From Dromaius novaehollandiae (taxonomy: Eukaryota; Chordata; Aves; Casuariiformes; Dromaiidae), in NCBI RefSeq assembly GCF_036370855.1, contig NC_088101.1, forward strand, positions 6,889,501 through 6,953,500: a stretch of DNA of 64,000 nt. Direction: 5' to 3'. This document shows, in pieces, positions 1 through 11,100 of this stretch. The stretch's first letter is position 1. Each line of letters opens with the position of its first letter. A model generated the notes under the pieces. That model worked only from the letters and a program-made list of their open reading frames with translations. It ran no database searches and was not told where the DNA came from. The position numbers were made by a program, and so were the translations under genes.

Positions 1-230
1 TGTTGGGCTGCAGCCTTTGCAGTGGTGTTGGCTAAAGCATTTCCTTTCCTAATTTCTGTAGTGTCCTTAGTACGGACTGGGCAGTGCATCACAGCAATTT
101 CTTCAGGCAGCTGGACTGACTCTAGCAAATCGCGTGGTTTCTTCTCCATTAGCCACTTTCTTTCCTGACTATGTGAAAAGTCCTTGTTCTTTCCAAAACA
201 TCCCAGTTGCATGACATACCCCAAAGGCAT
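1..230 (-). pseudogene. pol: ERV pol: end of RNase H and start of integrase, cut by window edge
   Basis: The minus strand encodes the distal RNase H to integrase linker (LPEEIAVMHC, then RKGNALANTTAKAA). It is the same as 45055-45284, where it continues into integrase. Here it leaves the window at base 1, and integrase and env should lie to the left if the array continues. Confidence 0.65.
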
Positions 231-1206
231 ATTGAGAGCTGGTGTAGATGATGACTTGCTTTCCTTTTCCCAGGTGCGCTGCCTGTGTCAAGGCTACTAG
301 TTCTGCTCCTTGCACACTCATTTGTGTGAGAAGCGGTTCAGCCTCTATCACTTGTTCCTGGCTGACTACAGCATACCCAGTTTGTCGCTGTCTGTGCAGC
401 TAGTAGGATGAGCCCATCTACAAATAGAACTAGATCTGAGTTTTGCAAAGGAACATCAGTTAAAGGGGTTGTTGGCTTACTCGAAGTGTGCATTACCTGC
501 TCATGTTGGACATGTTTCTCTCCATCATCAGGCAGAGGTATTAGGGCTGCTGCATTCAAGGCATTGCCTCTTTTCAAGACTACATGATCTGCCATGAGGA
601 GGATCAATTCATATCTGTGTGCCTGTTGTGGCAACAATGCTTGGGTTGCATGTTGTTTTAGCAGTATCTCCCCTTTGTGTGGGACAAACAGTTACAGGGT
701 GTCCCAGAATGGGAGGGTGGCTGCTCTCCACTAGTGCTGCTGCCACAGATTTGGTGCAGGCTGGTGCCCCTGCTGCAGCCTAATCTAGTTGAGCAGAATA
801 ACATGCTACTGGTCTCTGGTGGGGTCCTAATTCTTGCATTATTACTCTGCTGGCAATCCCCTTAGGTCCATATATGTACAAATCGAAGGGCTTTGTCTAA
901 TCTGGGAGCTGGACAGCAGGTGCAGATGCCAAAGCTCCTTTCATAGTGCTGAAAGCTTGCTCTCTTTTGGGGCCCTGTGCAATGGGTTCTGCTTCTTCAT
1001 TCTGGGTTGCCTCTGCCAGGGGTTTTGTTAATTCTCCCAACCCAGGAATCCATGGTGTGCAAAATCCCCCAGCTGCAAGGAATCCTTGCAACTGTTTCTT
1101 TGTTCCTGGAGGTGGGAGATTTATTACAGCATCTCCTCTTTCTGGGTCTAGTAGTTGTTGCCCTTATTTCAGAATGAGCCCCAAGTATTCTACTTCCTTT
1201 TGACAC
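169..1206 (-). pseudogene. pol: ERV pol: RT C-terminus, connection and RNase H, frameshifted
   Basis: Fragments in different minus frames follow the retroviral order. An RT thumb/connection piece (897-1091, GFLAAGGFCTPWIPGLGEL) is followed by a connection-to-RNase H piece (338-637, with LFVDG). An RNase H piece (169-351) follows, with QGAELVALTQA, GKGKQV and YTSSQYAFGVCH. In that last motif the residue normally occupied by a catalytic aspartate is serine. Stops and frameshifts separate the pieces, so this is a dead pol gene. It is matched by 45223-46260. Confidence 0.75.
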
Positions 1207-1370
1207 AGCTGGAGACTAGATGGAGATGCCTGGTGACAGTTTTCTGCCAAAGCAGTGCAGAGATGTACAGAGTCTATTAGACAGGTATCTTCATCTCTAC
1301 TTGCTATCAGCAAGTCATCTACATACTACACTAGAGCTAATGTGGATTACCCCCAGTAATTTGATATCCT

Positions 1371-1918
1371 TTACATCCTTCTCCAGTATTTGTGGAAAAA
1401 AGGGGTGGGAGACCCTGTGAAACTTGGTGGGAGGTGTGTCCATGTTAATTGTTGCCCTTTCCCTGTAAAAGCAAATAAGGGTTGGCTACTTTGTTGGCTG
1501 CAAACTCTTGGAGCATGGTCTGGGGTACTAGGATCTGCTAGTGAGAGTGTCACCTTTGGTGGGGTTCCCTTCCTCCCTCCTTTCTGGCTTGAATGCTCCT
1601 GTGCCCATGCCCAGTTATCCCAAATGGACCAGTAATCTGTTTGAGCTGGAAACCTCTCTTCTAGATGATGTTGCAGGAAAGCTACTGTTTCCTCATCAGA
1701 AGTCCCTTCTGCTGGCCACTGTTGTGCTGGATTACCATCTGTTGCGAAGGGCCACTCTTCCTGCCATAATGTAACTGTGTGCCTTTTTGACAAGCCAACT
1801 GTACCATCAGTCTTTTACAATTTTCCTGTGCCTCAGCTAAGGGCATCCCCTTCTCCCTGCCAGGTACATTCCCCATTGCCTGGGTGATGCCTTGTGCCAC
1901 GCGGGGTTTATCCTGCAT
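1371..1918 (-). pseudogene. gag-pol: ERV gag matrix fragment fused to reverse transcriptase fragment
   Basis: The upstream frame (1682-1918) contains a Met-Gly start like a myristoylated gag N-terminus. A second overlapping frame (1371-1793) continues with a matrix-like stretch (WPAEGT, then a YWSIWDNWAWA segment). It then passes into RT-like sequence (LFAFTGKGQQLTWTHLPP). Capsid, nucleocapsid, protease and the RT N-terminus, which normally separate these parts, are missing, so an internal deletion joined them. At least one frameshift lies inside the gag piece. Family assignment is by motif only. Confidence 0.65.
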
Positions 1919-2100
1919 CTCAGAAACACTTTCCAGGGAAGTTGCTGCCCCGACTGGTTTCTCTGCCTAGATACTGAGAAGGGAGGTGATGCGGAGACAC
2001 CATTTTGCAGGTGCTACAGGGCCCATGTCTGCAGCTCTGGGACTCCCTGGCAATAAGGAAAAGCAAGGCCAACCTGTTCCTTTCTGGGCTGCGTCCCCAG

Positions 2101-5100
2101 GGCGACAGAGCGGAGATCTACCGAGAGCTGGAGAGAGTCTTGCAGGGCGATGACGGCCGCGTGCAGAGCGCTGTCCTGGCCAGAGTGATCGCAGCGGCCT
2201 CGAGGGACATGAGAGTGGCGCAGGTGAGCTGCTCCTCTCTGAAGGCAGCCAGAGGCGCCTGGCTAGAGCCGGGTTTGGTAAAATGTAGGAGGGCTCTGAG
2301 GACCTGTGTCTAGCACTAAGCCCTGTCAGAGGCTCCCAGACCCCCTGTGACAGCTCCTTCCCCGCGGATGCTGCTCCGCGATAGCAAAGGCCGTATCCAG
2401 CCCTGCTGCAGAGGGAGCGCAGAGCAGGAGCAGCTGCCTGTGCCAGCGGCGCCTGCGCCCAGGGCTGGTGGCGGAGCTGGGACGTGCAGGGCCACGATTT
2501 CTGCACCAGCAAGTGTTTCCTGGAGGCAGAGGCCTTGGGGACTCATCGCTGCAGTGGATTTGGGGGGCGATACCTGGAGCTGTGCGGGGAGGTGGCCAAG
2601 GCAGGAACCGAGAGCTGGAGGCAGGCGATCGCTGCCGGCGCCTTCAGCCTTTCTCCCGCTCTCGCCAGGGTGTGACGGAGGAGGTGCGGATGGCCGCCAG
2701 CGACGTCCTGGTGGCTCTGGCCCACTCCCACTTTGATAGCGTCATGTACGAGCTGCAGTGCCACCTGAGGGCCCTGGGAGAGATCTCCGAGGACCTCGTG
2801 TTCATCACCTTGGGCAAGCTGGCCAGCAGCTACGGTAGGGCCCGTCAGCCTCTGGCTCGGGGCTGTGGTCTGCGGTACCCGGGAGAAGGGATCTTCCCCG
2901 ATCTCCCCAAAATGTTCCATGCTGAACCGGAGGCTGCAAGGTTTCGGTGCCCCTCGCTGACTGCCGGGGCTGGCTCTGCCCCCGCCGCCCTCCCAGGCCC
3001 CCTGAAGGGCTGCCCCGCACCCCACTTGGGGCAGGCACCAGCACCCCATCGAGTCCCGCCAAGCCGTCCCCATGCCGGGGCCTGCCCCAGCCCCTGGGGC
3101 AGCTCTGGTGCCCCCCTGGCCCCCCGGCGCATCGCCAGGGGCCCAGCAGCCTGGGGGCTCCCCCCGCCGTGCTGCCCCGGGGCTCCCCCGCGCGCTGTCC
3201 CGGCTCCCAGTGATGACGGCCGCTCTCTGCGCCTCTGCCCTGCCCTCTCTGCAGCCCTGCGGTGCGTCCCCTTCGTGGGCATGACGCTCTTCGCCCTGCG
3301 CACGATGCTGAGCCAGGTGGGGAGCAGCCGGACCCTGCGCGCCGTCTGCAGCGGTGAGTGTCGGCCCCGCGGGCAGGGGCAGGGCCGGGGCAGCCTCGGC
3401 GCCTCTGCTGCTGTGCTTTGCTCCCGGTGCGACCTGCCGGGCTCTGAGCTCTGCCCCGGCTCCCTCCCGCCTGCTGCGTGCAGGGCGGGCTGGTTTTGGG
3501 GGGTTTTGGGAGAGAGGGCGAGTGTTTGGGACGGCTGGGGCAGGGACGCAGGGGGAAGCACAGGAAGGGAACACGGCTGGGAGGAGGAGGAGGAGGAGGT
3601 GTGATGGGGAGGAGGAGAGCAACAGCGCAGCGTTTCCATCAGGGCATCTCCGAGCACCGCGCGGCTTGTGCCTGGGGCCGGACCCGGTCTCGGATGGAGC
3701 CGCGGCGAGCGGGGGGCTGCGGCCGAGGGCAGGCTGGGGCGGCAGAGCAAGGTCTCGTCCCCGCCACAGGCTCTGCCCTGATCCTTCTGCCCTCTCGCCG
3801 CAGTCCTGGAGCAGTGGTCGAAGGCCGTGAACACCTACCTGGGCGCCTGGGAGCAATGCAGCTTCCCGCGCATGGGGCAGGCCCAGCTCTGCAGCAGCGT
3901 TTCCCCGCTCTTCCACCATGTGGTGGGGAGCTGGCTGGGCTGCGAGGAGGAGGAGGTGAGAGCGGCTGCCGTGCCGGCCCCGCGATTCCAGGGGCCTTTG
4001 GGCGGGGCCGGGGTGGGGATGTGCCCTCTCCTCTGGAGCAAGGCCTTCTCCTCCAGGGGAGCAGGGCACTGCCTCTCCGTGGGGAGGGCAGACCGTGTCG
4101 GGGTGGAAGGACGCTGGGCCCCGCTGAAGAGCGTCTCGCTGCCCTCCCTGCAGGCCAAGCAGGCCGTCCGGGGGGCGATGGCTGCCATGATGGGCCTCCT
4201 TGTGCGCGAGGAAGAGCACCACGAGTGCGTGTGGGAGCAGCTCCCCTGGCTCCTGGGCCAGTACCAGCAGGTCCAGGACACTTTCCGGGTGACCAAGGTG
4301 AGGCGTTATGTGGGGCACAGTAAGGCTGTGGGGTCTGTGCGTGTGCCGCGAGGTGTTGGGGGTCTGTGGGGTGTCTGGAGGAGCCGGGAGCCCTTGAGAA
4401 GAAAGGGGGAGAGCAGGGGAGGCTTGAGGCCTGCTGGGCTTCTCGGGCAGCGCCAGAGCAGCCCAGGTGGGGCCGAGAGGGAGCTGAGCATCCCTGGGGC
4501 TGACCTCCTTGAGAAGGGAGGGTTTTTTTCCAGGGGGCTGGAATTTCATCACAGAAACGCTGGGTTTCCTTTCTTAAGACGTTGCTTTAGGTGACAGCCC
4601 CACTCTTCTTCCCACCCCCGTTCCCTTGCAGGCTCTGAGTTATTTTCTGGCGGTTTTGGGGGAAGTGCAGATCCCCATCCCCCAGGACGAGGTCCAGGCC
4701 ATCGGCACCGCTGTGCACCGCCAGGTAAGGGCAGCCTGACCCCGTACTGCCTGCGCTGGGTGCAGCAGACCTGACCCACGGGGACAGGAAGGTCCTGCTG
4801 GGCGGCCGGGCAGAGTGTCCTTGCGGCGGGACCTACCTTAAGGCCAGGTCTATGCAGATATTTGGGGGTCGCCTCCTATGCTGGGGTCTAGAGGCTGCTG
4901 TAGCCAAAGCCCCCGGGGAGACAAGAGCGGAGGCAGCAGTTTCTTTTCAGTCCCCTCGGAGCTGATGCTCTTCTCTCTAAAGCGCCCCTTGTTCCCACAG
5001 CTCAGTGATGGGAGCAAGCAGCACAGCGGGGAGCAGCGGTCGGAGCTGTCCTCCTGCGTCCTGCTGCTGGGTGAGGGGAGGAGACTCCGCGGGACACCGC

Positions 5101-8100
5101 TGTGCCCTTGCTGCTCTCTCCCTACTCTCTGGCTGACGCAGAGCACGACTTTTCCCTTGCAGCCCGAGTTTGCCCTGAGGACACGGTGGCCTTTCTGCGC
5201 TCACAGCTGGGGAGTGGGAGCGAGGCCACTCACGTGGTGTCCTTGGATCTGCTCAGAGCCCTGGTGCGCCCCACAGGTCAGTGCCGCGGGGCGCAGTGAG
5301 GCCGGCCAGGGGTTTGGGCTGCCGGGCTGGGGGCAGACATGACTGCAAGTGATGCACAAACGCCCGAAACGAGCTGCAAAGTGCGTGTTCCCCAGCCGAG
5401 CTGCCACGCAGCTGCAGGGACAGGGATGAGATGAGGCAGCTGTAAATGGCGACGCACCGGTGACAGCACTCGACGCTTGGTGATGGGGCCGGGACATGAG
5501 CTACTTGTACCCATCGCATTTCTGCAGCACTCTGTGTTGTTAAAACAGTCGGTCCCGTCACCCAGTTGTGTCTGTAAACAGAGTCACTGGGGGACTCTGC
5601 TGCTTCCTCGGCCGTCACAGTCTTGTCCTGGGTTTTCTGTGCCGCTCGTGTGTGAGCGAGCTGGGAGCTTTGGCAGCTCCCTGCTGAAATGAGGGCTCTG
5701 CCTGAGCGCCCGCCTCTCCCCGTCTTTTCCAGCAGCAGAGAGAGGCCAGAGCCTGCCCCTGCTCGTGCAGGCGGTGCGCTGCGCGCTGGGAGACTCCAGC
5801 AGGAAGGTGAGCTGGTTGGCGCAGGGCGGCACCGCGGTGGGCAGCAGAGAAAGCTTTTGCTGGGGGCAGAGCCTGGCCAGCCCCTGGCAGGGCTGCTGCT
5901 GGGGGTCGAGCCTAGGGGAGCGTTTCCCCGTGGAAATGTTGCTGCGTGGCAGTGGCTGTGGGAGCAGCGGGGCCTCCTGCACCCCCACGGTCTCCCCGCG
6001 GGGCACAGGGGCTGGATGGGTGTGAAGGCGTCTGCCCCGGGCTTTTGAGCAGAGGAGGGTAACTGCAATGTGCTCCGTGGCAGGTGGCGAGGGCAGTTCT
6101 GCGCTTCACCAAGGAGCTGCTGGGCTGCAGCGTCCAGAGCTGCTCGGCCTGGGATCTGGTGGCCCACGTCTTCGCCGCGTTCAGCCAGGCCTCCGGCAGA
6201 CTGGTGAGGGCAGAGCGTGACGCTTCGGCTTTGCTGTGTGCCTGGGGTGTCCGGGGAGCCCCTGCGGGCGCCCTGGCAATGGGGAGCCCCCCCCCCAGCA
6301 GGGCTGCAGTCCCCGGTGCAGAGGGCCGAGCGGCATCCCCACCGCCGTTCCTGGGGGGATCTCGGAGGAGGCTGGGGGAGTGCTTTGGCCTCCCACCAGC
6401 ACATAACAAATCCGACTGCGGTGCTTGGGCCGTGACTCCGCTGGGCCGTGCGTGCTGCCGTTTCAGCGCTGTTACTGAGTACAGCCCCGCCGCAGGGCAA
6501 CCTCCTTGCATCGGCTTGGTGCCACTGCGGCATCACTTGGGCCCTGGAGGAGCTCGTAATCCTGACACCCCGACTAACGATGCTGGCGACCGCCCTGAGG
6601 AGCAGCGAGTCTCCCTGGTCGCAGCCTGTTTAGTGCTTCCTTCACCTGGGATCTGGCCTCTCCTGTGGGACTTTCTGCTCTCTCCTGCCTCCGGAGATGG
6701 GGGCTCCCAGGGGAGCATCACGATAGTGCTGGGTGGTTCATGCTTCACCTCCCATCTCAGGGACAGGGGCTGATGCTGGTGTTGTCCCAACTGTGTCTTG
6801 CAGGCGCAGAGAAAGCTGTCTCAAGCAGAAGCGCAGGAAGCAGCAGATCTTCAAGCCCTGTGCTTGGACATCCTGCGCTCTCTGGATGTCTCCGTCCGGG
6901 GGATGACCAAAGTAAGTCGTCCTGCGCCCTGCTGCTGCCTCCCTGCCCCACTCTCCCCAAAGTGCTCCCCAAGCAGCCCCTTAGGCGCACAAGGTGAGTG
7001 GAAATGCAGAGCGTCGTTTCCATCTCAGAGCTGAAACGAGCTTGAGCTGGCACGGAGGTGGGAGCCGCAACGTGCTGAATGGCCTCGTTCTTCCCTGCAG
7101 CTCCTGTGGCCGCGGCTGCTGCAGTACGTGGTGCCAGCCCAGTACGCCGGCACGTTGGTGCCGCTCTGCCGGTGCCTGCGAGAGCTGGCCGAGAGCCGGG
7201 GGAGAGCAGGGGGCGAGGACGGAGAGGAGGAGCCCGATGTCGTGGCCTCCTGGGAGCGAGGTAGGAAGCCGAAACTCTCGCCGTGAGCCGTGTCAGGCTG
7301 TGCCGGGGGCCCGTGGGCCGCGTGGGGGCTGCCCAGCCTGGGCAGGGGCAGGATATGGCGGGTCGCGCCGCTCTCACCGGCCTTTCTGTCTCCTCACAGC
7401 CAAGCTGCCGAGGCCGCAGGCCCTGCTGGCTCGCCTGCTGGTGAGTAGGGGCCCCGGGGAAAGCGCTTTCAGGGGCTGGAGGTGACGGGAGAGGTCGGGG
7501 CAGAGCTGTGTCGCAGGCCAGGGCCAGCAGCCCGCAGGGAGGAAGAGGCGTGCGAGAGCGAGTCGGAGCCTCCCTGGCCCCGCGGGACCCTGCTGCTGCG
7601 CGGGGGAGAAGCCGGTGGCGCCAGGGAGAAGCTCCCAGCTGGGCCGGGGCCAGGCAACCGCCCTCCCTGTGGGGAGAAGCTGCGGCTCCTCCGGCCGCCC
7701 CGAGCCCAGGTCTCGCCTGCCCTCTCCCAGGTGGTTGCGGCAGCTCCTCACGCCGGCTGCAGCGTCGCTGCCCTGCGGCTGCTGCAGGCCCTGTCCACAG
7801 AGATCCACAGCGCCGTGGGGATGGTGTGGGCCATGAAGATCCCCTTCCTGCTGCAGTGCCTGGAAGGTAACGTGCCATCGGGGAGGAGGAGGCTGGAGAG
7901 GCCGAAGGGGAGGCAGGAAAAGGCAGCGTCCAGGCGTGAGGGAGGGGAATTGGCCCTGGCTTTCTCAGCGCTGGCTCTGCAGCTGTTGCCCTTCCAGGGA
8001 GCAGCGCTGACGCCCAGGAGCAGTTCATCTGGGGGATGGGGCCTTTCTTGCCTGTCACTGCCACGAGCAGGTGTTGCAGCACCCCGGCGTCCTTGCTGGG

Positions 8101-11100
8101 TGGGTGTTTGGGAGGGCTGGACTTGGTGCTTCTGGGGGTGGGTGAAACGTGTCCTGGTGCAAATGTGTGTGCGTGGTCCGAGCCCTCGTGTGAGGGCCTG
8201 GTTTGCTCTGGAGCTGCAGTCGAGCGATGGGGACTGGGAGCGGCGGGTGTGTGGCTGAGCTGAGTCCGTGCCCCTGTCCCCCGTCCCCAGGGCCCGTCAG
8301 GTGTCCTGGGCCTGGCCAAGAGTTTGGCATGAAGGCTTGAGCCTCGCGGCTTGGGCCCCTTCTGGTGTGGGAGCCGGAGGGTGTTTGAGTGCCAAGGAGC
8401 CCCCGGGCTCTTCTGTGGCACCAAGTAACACGGAGGGTTTTCTTGCTCCGGCTTTGTAGGGCAAAGCGAGAGCTGCCTGGACTCTGCCGAGTGGGAGCAG
8501 CTCCTGCTTAAGGTACAGCACTGCTGCGAGGGCAGCAGCTACCGGTGGGAAAGTGGGGGAAGGTGTGGGTGGAAAGGTAACCAGGAGCAGGGGAGCCCTG
8601 AGCAGGGAAATGCCAGTTTTGTTCAGAAAACAGGAAACACAGGAAAGACCCCCTGCAAAGGCCCTGAGGATTTTGTTTTGCAAAGAGCTGTGGATCACAG
8701 AGGGTCGTGTCGTGTTGTGCCATGTCCCATCGTTGCACGTTGTGACCCGCTCTGCGGGGGCTTTGCTTCAACTTGTGTTTCTCCTAGTTCCTGAGGACAT
8801 CGCTGGAGACGATCGAGAGCCAGGCCTGGACCATGGGCCTGAGCGTGGAGCTCAGCCAGCAGACGGGCAGCTACCCCTGGCTGTCCCGGAAGCAGGTGGG
8901 TCCCTGCCGAGGCCTCGTTTCTGCAGGAGCCGAGCTGGACGGCCAGGCGCCGCGGCCAGCTCAGTCGTGCCTGGTGTGGGCTGGTGCGTCGCGGCCCGGC
9001 TCTGTGCCGCCAGGCTGTGCGTGACCACGTCTGGGGTGGCCGCTTGTCTTTCAGGCCTTCCTGTATAAAGCTGTCGGGGTGTCCCTGGCAGCGTGCCAGC
9101 ATGTCCCCTACGTCCGCCGGGAAATGAAGAAGCATCTCTCAAGGACAAATTACTTGGAAGCGTCTGAGAGAGAGGTGAGTTTCCTCTTCTCCCCTTGCTT
9201 TCCCCGGAGCCCCTCGGTATTTCCAGGGGAGCGGTGATCTCTCCGAGCAGAGCGCTCCAGGCTCTTCTCATTTCCTTGTCGCTGCTGTTTCTGTCGGACA
9301 ATATCGCGAGTGTCGCTCGGAGCTTGCCGTGGCTGAGTGTCGGCCAGAGGCCGCCTCACCCTTTCCCTTGTGTTGCAGGCAATGATTTCTGTTTTGGCCG
9401 GTTCTGCCGAGAGCCACTTCCACCTTGCCTTGGAGGTGGTGCAGGAGTTTGGGGCGTCCATGGAGGAAAGACCAGTGTCTGGGGCTTTTAAACGCCTGAA
9501 GGTAAAGGATGCCGGGTGTCTTGGCTCGTTTTTCCTCTGCTTTATTTTCACTTCCAAACCAGTAGCAGCCCAGGGGTGGCTGCTGCGTGGAAAGCGGGGC
9601 AGCTCCTTCGCCGGGAGGCAGCGGGAGCTGGGGCCCGACGGAGGCGCTGGGCTGACGTCTCGTGGCTTCTCCCACGGCGCAGGAATACCACCAGGGGAAG
9701 AGAGCGGGGAGGCACATGGCCCTCGTGCTGGCCTACGGCCAGATCGCGCTCTGCGCCCCCCCGGAGCAGCTCCTGGCCCGTGTGGAGAGCGACGTCGTGG
9801 GGCGCATCCTGCAGCACTACCGCGCCAGCTGCCAGGTGGGTGCGCGGGCGCAGGGCCAGCCACACAGACGTGGGTCTTCCCTGAAGCTCCTGCGAGTGCC
9901 GACTCCCCCCAGCGCCCCGGGGGCGGTTGTGCCCTGCCCGTGCTGGCGGAGGGGGACGCGGCAGCCCTGGTTCGTCCCTGCTGCCCTGCGGGGTCTGTGC
10001 GCTCCGGGGCCGTTGCTGCGTGTCCTGCGTCTGTGCACCTTGGTTCACTGCCTCTCTCTCCACCGCCTTTCCCCTTCCAGGTACTGGGCTTCTCCTTCTC
10101 CACCAAGGTAAGTCCTGCCCCCCGGGGCCTTGCTCGCTGCCCTTCCCACACCCCTACACTCCGTGTCCCCCCTCCCCGCTGGCTGCGGGCCCGGCTGGGA
10201 ACTCTGCCCCACGCCGGGCACTGGGTTTTGGGTCTCCTGGGCTGTGGGGCTGCACCGCTGCCTGCCCCGATGCCCTGCCACGGCTCAGGCGCCAGCGCAG
10301 CCGGGAGAGGGAGATCGGCCGCCAGGGCTGCCTGCGACCCTCTCGTCGTCCTTGTGTTTCCCCAGGGAGAAACCTCTTTCGGGCCCTTTGGCTCCATGGT
10401 GGGACTGCTGGCGCCTTTCACCTGCGACTCGCTGGCCACGTCCTGCCAGCGGGCAGGGGCCTGCCTCGGCCACCTCCTCCGCATACAAGGTGAGGGCAGC
10501 CCCCTCCTGGCCTCAGCCAGCTCCCCACGCCCCACGACTGGGCAGGGCCGGGCTCTGTTCTTCCTTCCTCTCGGCTCCTGGGCCAGAGGTGGGTCTCCGT
10601 CGCCATCGCCACCCTTTTCTCCTGGTGCTCCCTGCAGGCAAGACGCTGGAGACGGGGGCCGAGGAGGACGAGGTGCAGCCTTTGTGCCAGCGCCTGAGCG
10701 CCCCAGATGCCGAGGCTCTGCTCCAGGCTTCCTCCAGACTCAGAAAGGTACCTGGCCCCACAGCGCGGGGGAAGCCGGTGCCCGGGCTCCCGTGCGGCTC
10801 CCTGCTTCGCTGCTGGGGCCCCGCTGCATTCTGGGAGAGCTGCTGCAACGGGCACCCGGGGTTAGGGAGCAGCAAGCGGCTGTCGAGCAGCACAGAGCAC
10901 GGCAGGCCCTGCCTGCACAGCTGCCCTGTAAAGCCCTGGCACCCTGCAGGCCTAGCGAACTGCCCCGCTGGCCGCGCGCTCGAGTTTCCTCTCCTTTGTG
11001 AAGGGCCGGAGCAGACCTGTGACGTGGCCTCTCCCGTTTCTGATGTCTCCCCAGATCGTCTGCAAACACATCCCGCCAGCGCAGGCCACGGACTTCCTCT

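Larger units (their letters stand above)
1..1966 (-). mobile_element. Defective endogenous retrovirus, 5' half (first array copy), truncated by window start
   Basis: Minus-strand remnant of a gammaretrovirus-like ERV. Reading leftwards from about 1966 it holds a leader/gag start, a gag matrix piece fused to reverse transcriptase, the RT C-terminus and connection, RNase H and the start of integrase, where the window ends. The same sequence recurs at 45055-47020. Several frameshifts and stops break every reading frame and no 5' LTR is visible. The right end lies within about 150 bp of the first recognised MROH exon, so the ERV sits antisense and directly upstream of the gene. The exact boundary between 1930 and 2100 cannot be fixed by eye. 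Confidence 0.8.

Noticed and set aside
2009..2100. Upstream extension of MROH exon 1 or an extra exon
   Set aside because: The frame is open and an AG lies at 2007-2008. The pyrimidine-rich AG at 2099-2100 is a better acceptor, and the added residues do not look family-like. Recorded as possible only.
2543..4552. Long minus-strand frame across the MROH gene
   Set aside because: It is antisense to well-supported MROH exons and introns with consistent splice phases. GC-rich sequence yields long chance frames, and no domain was recognised. The same applies to 47597-49606, 15236-17289 and 59752-62474.
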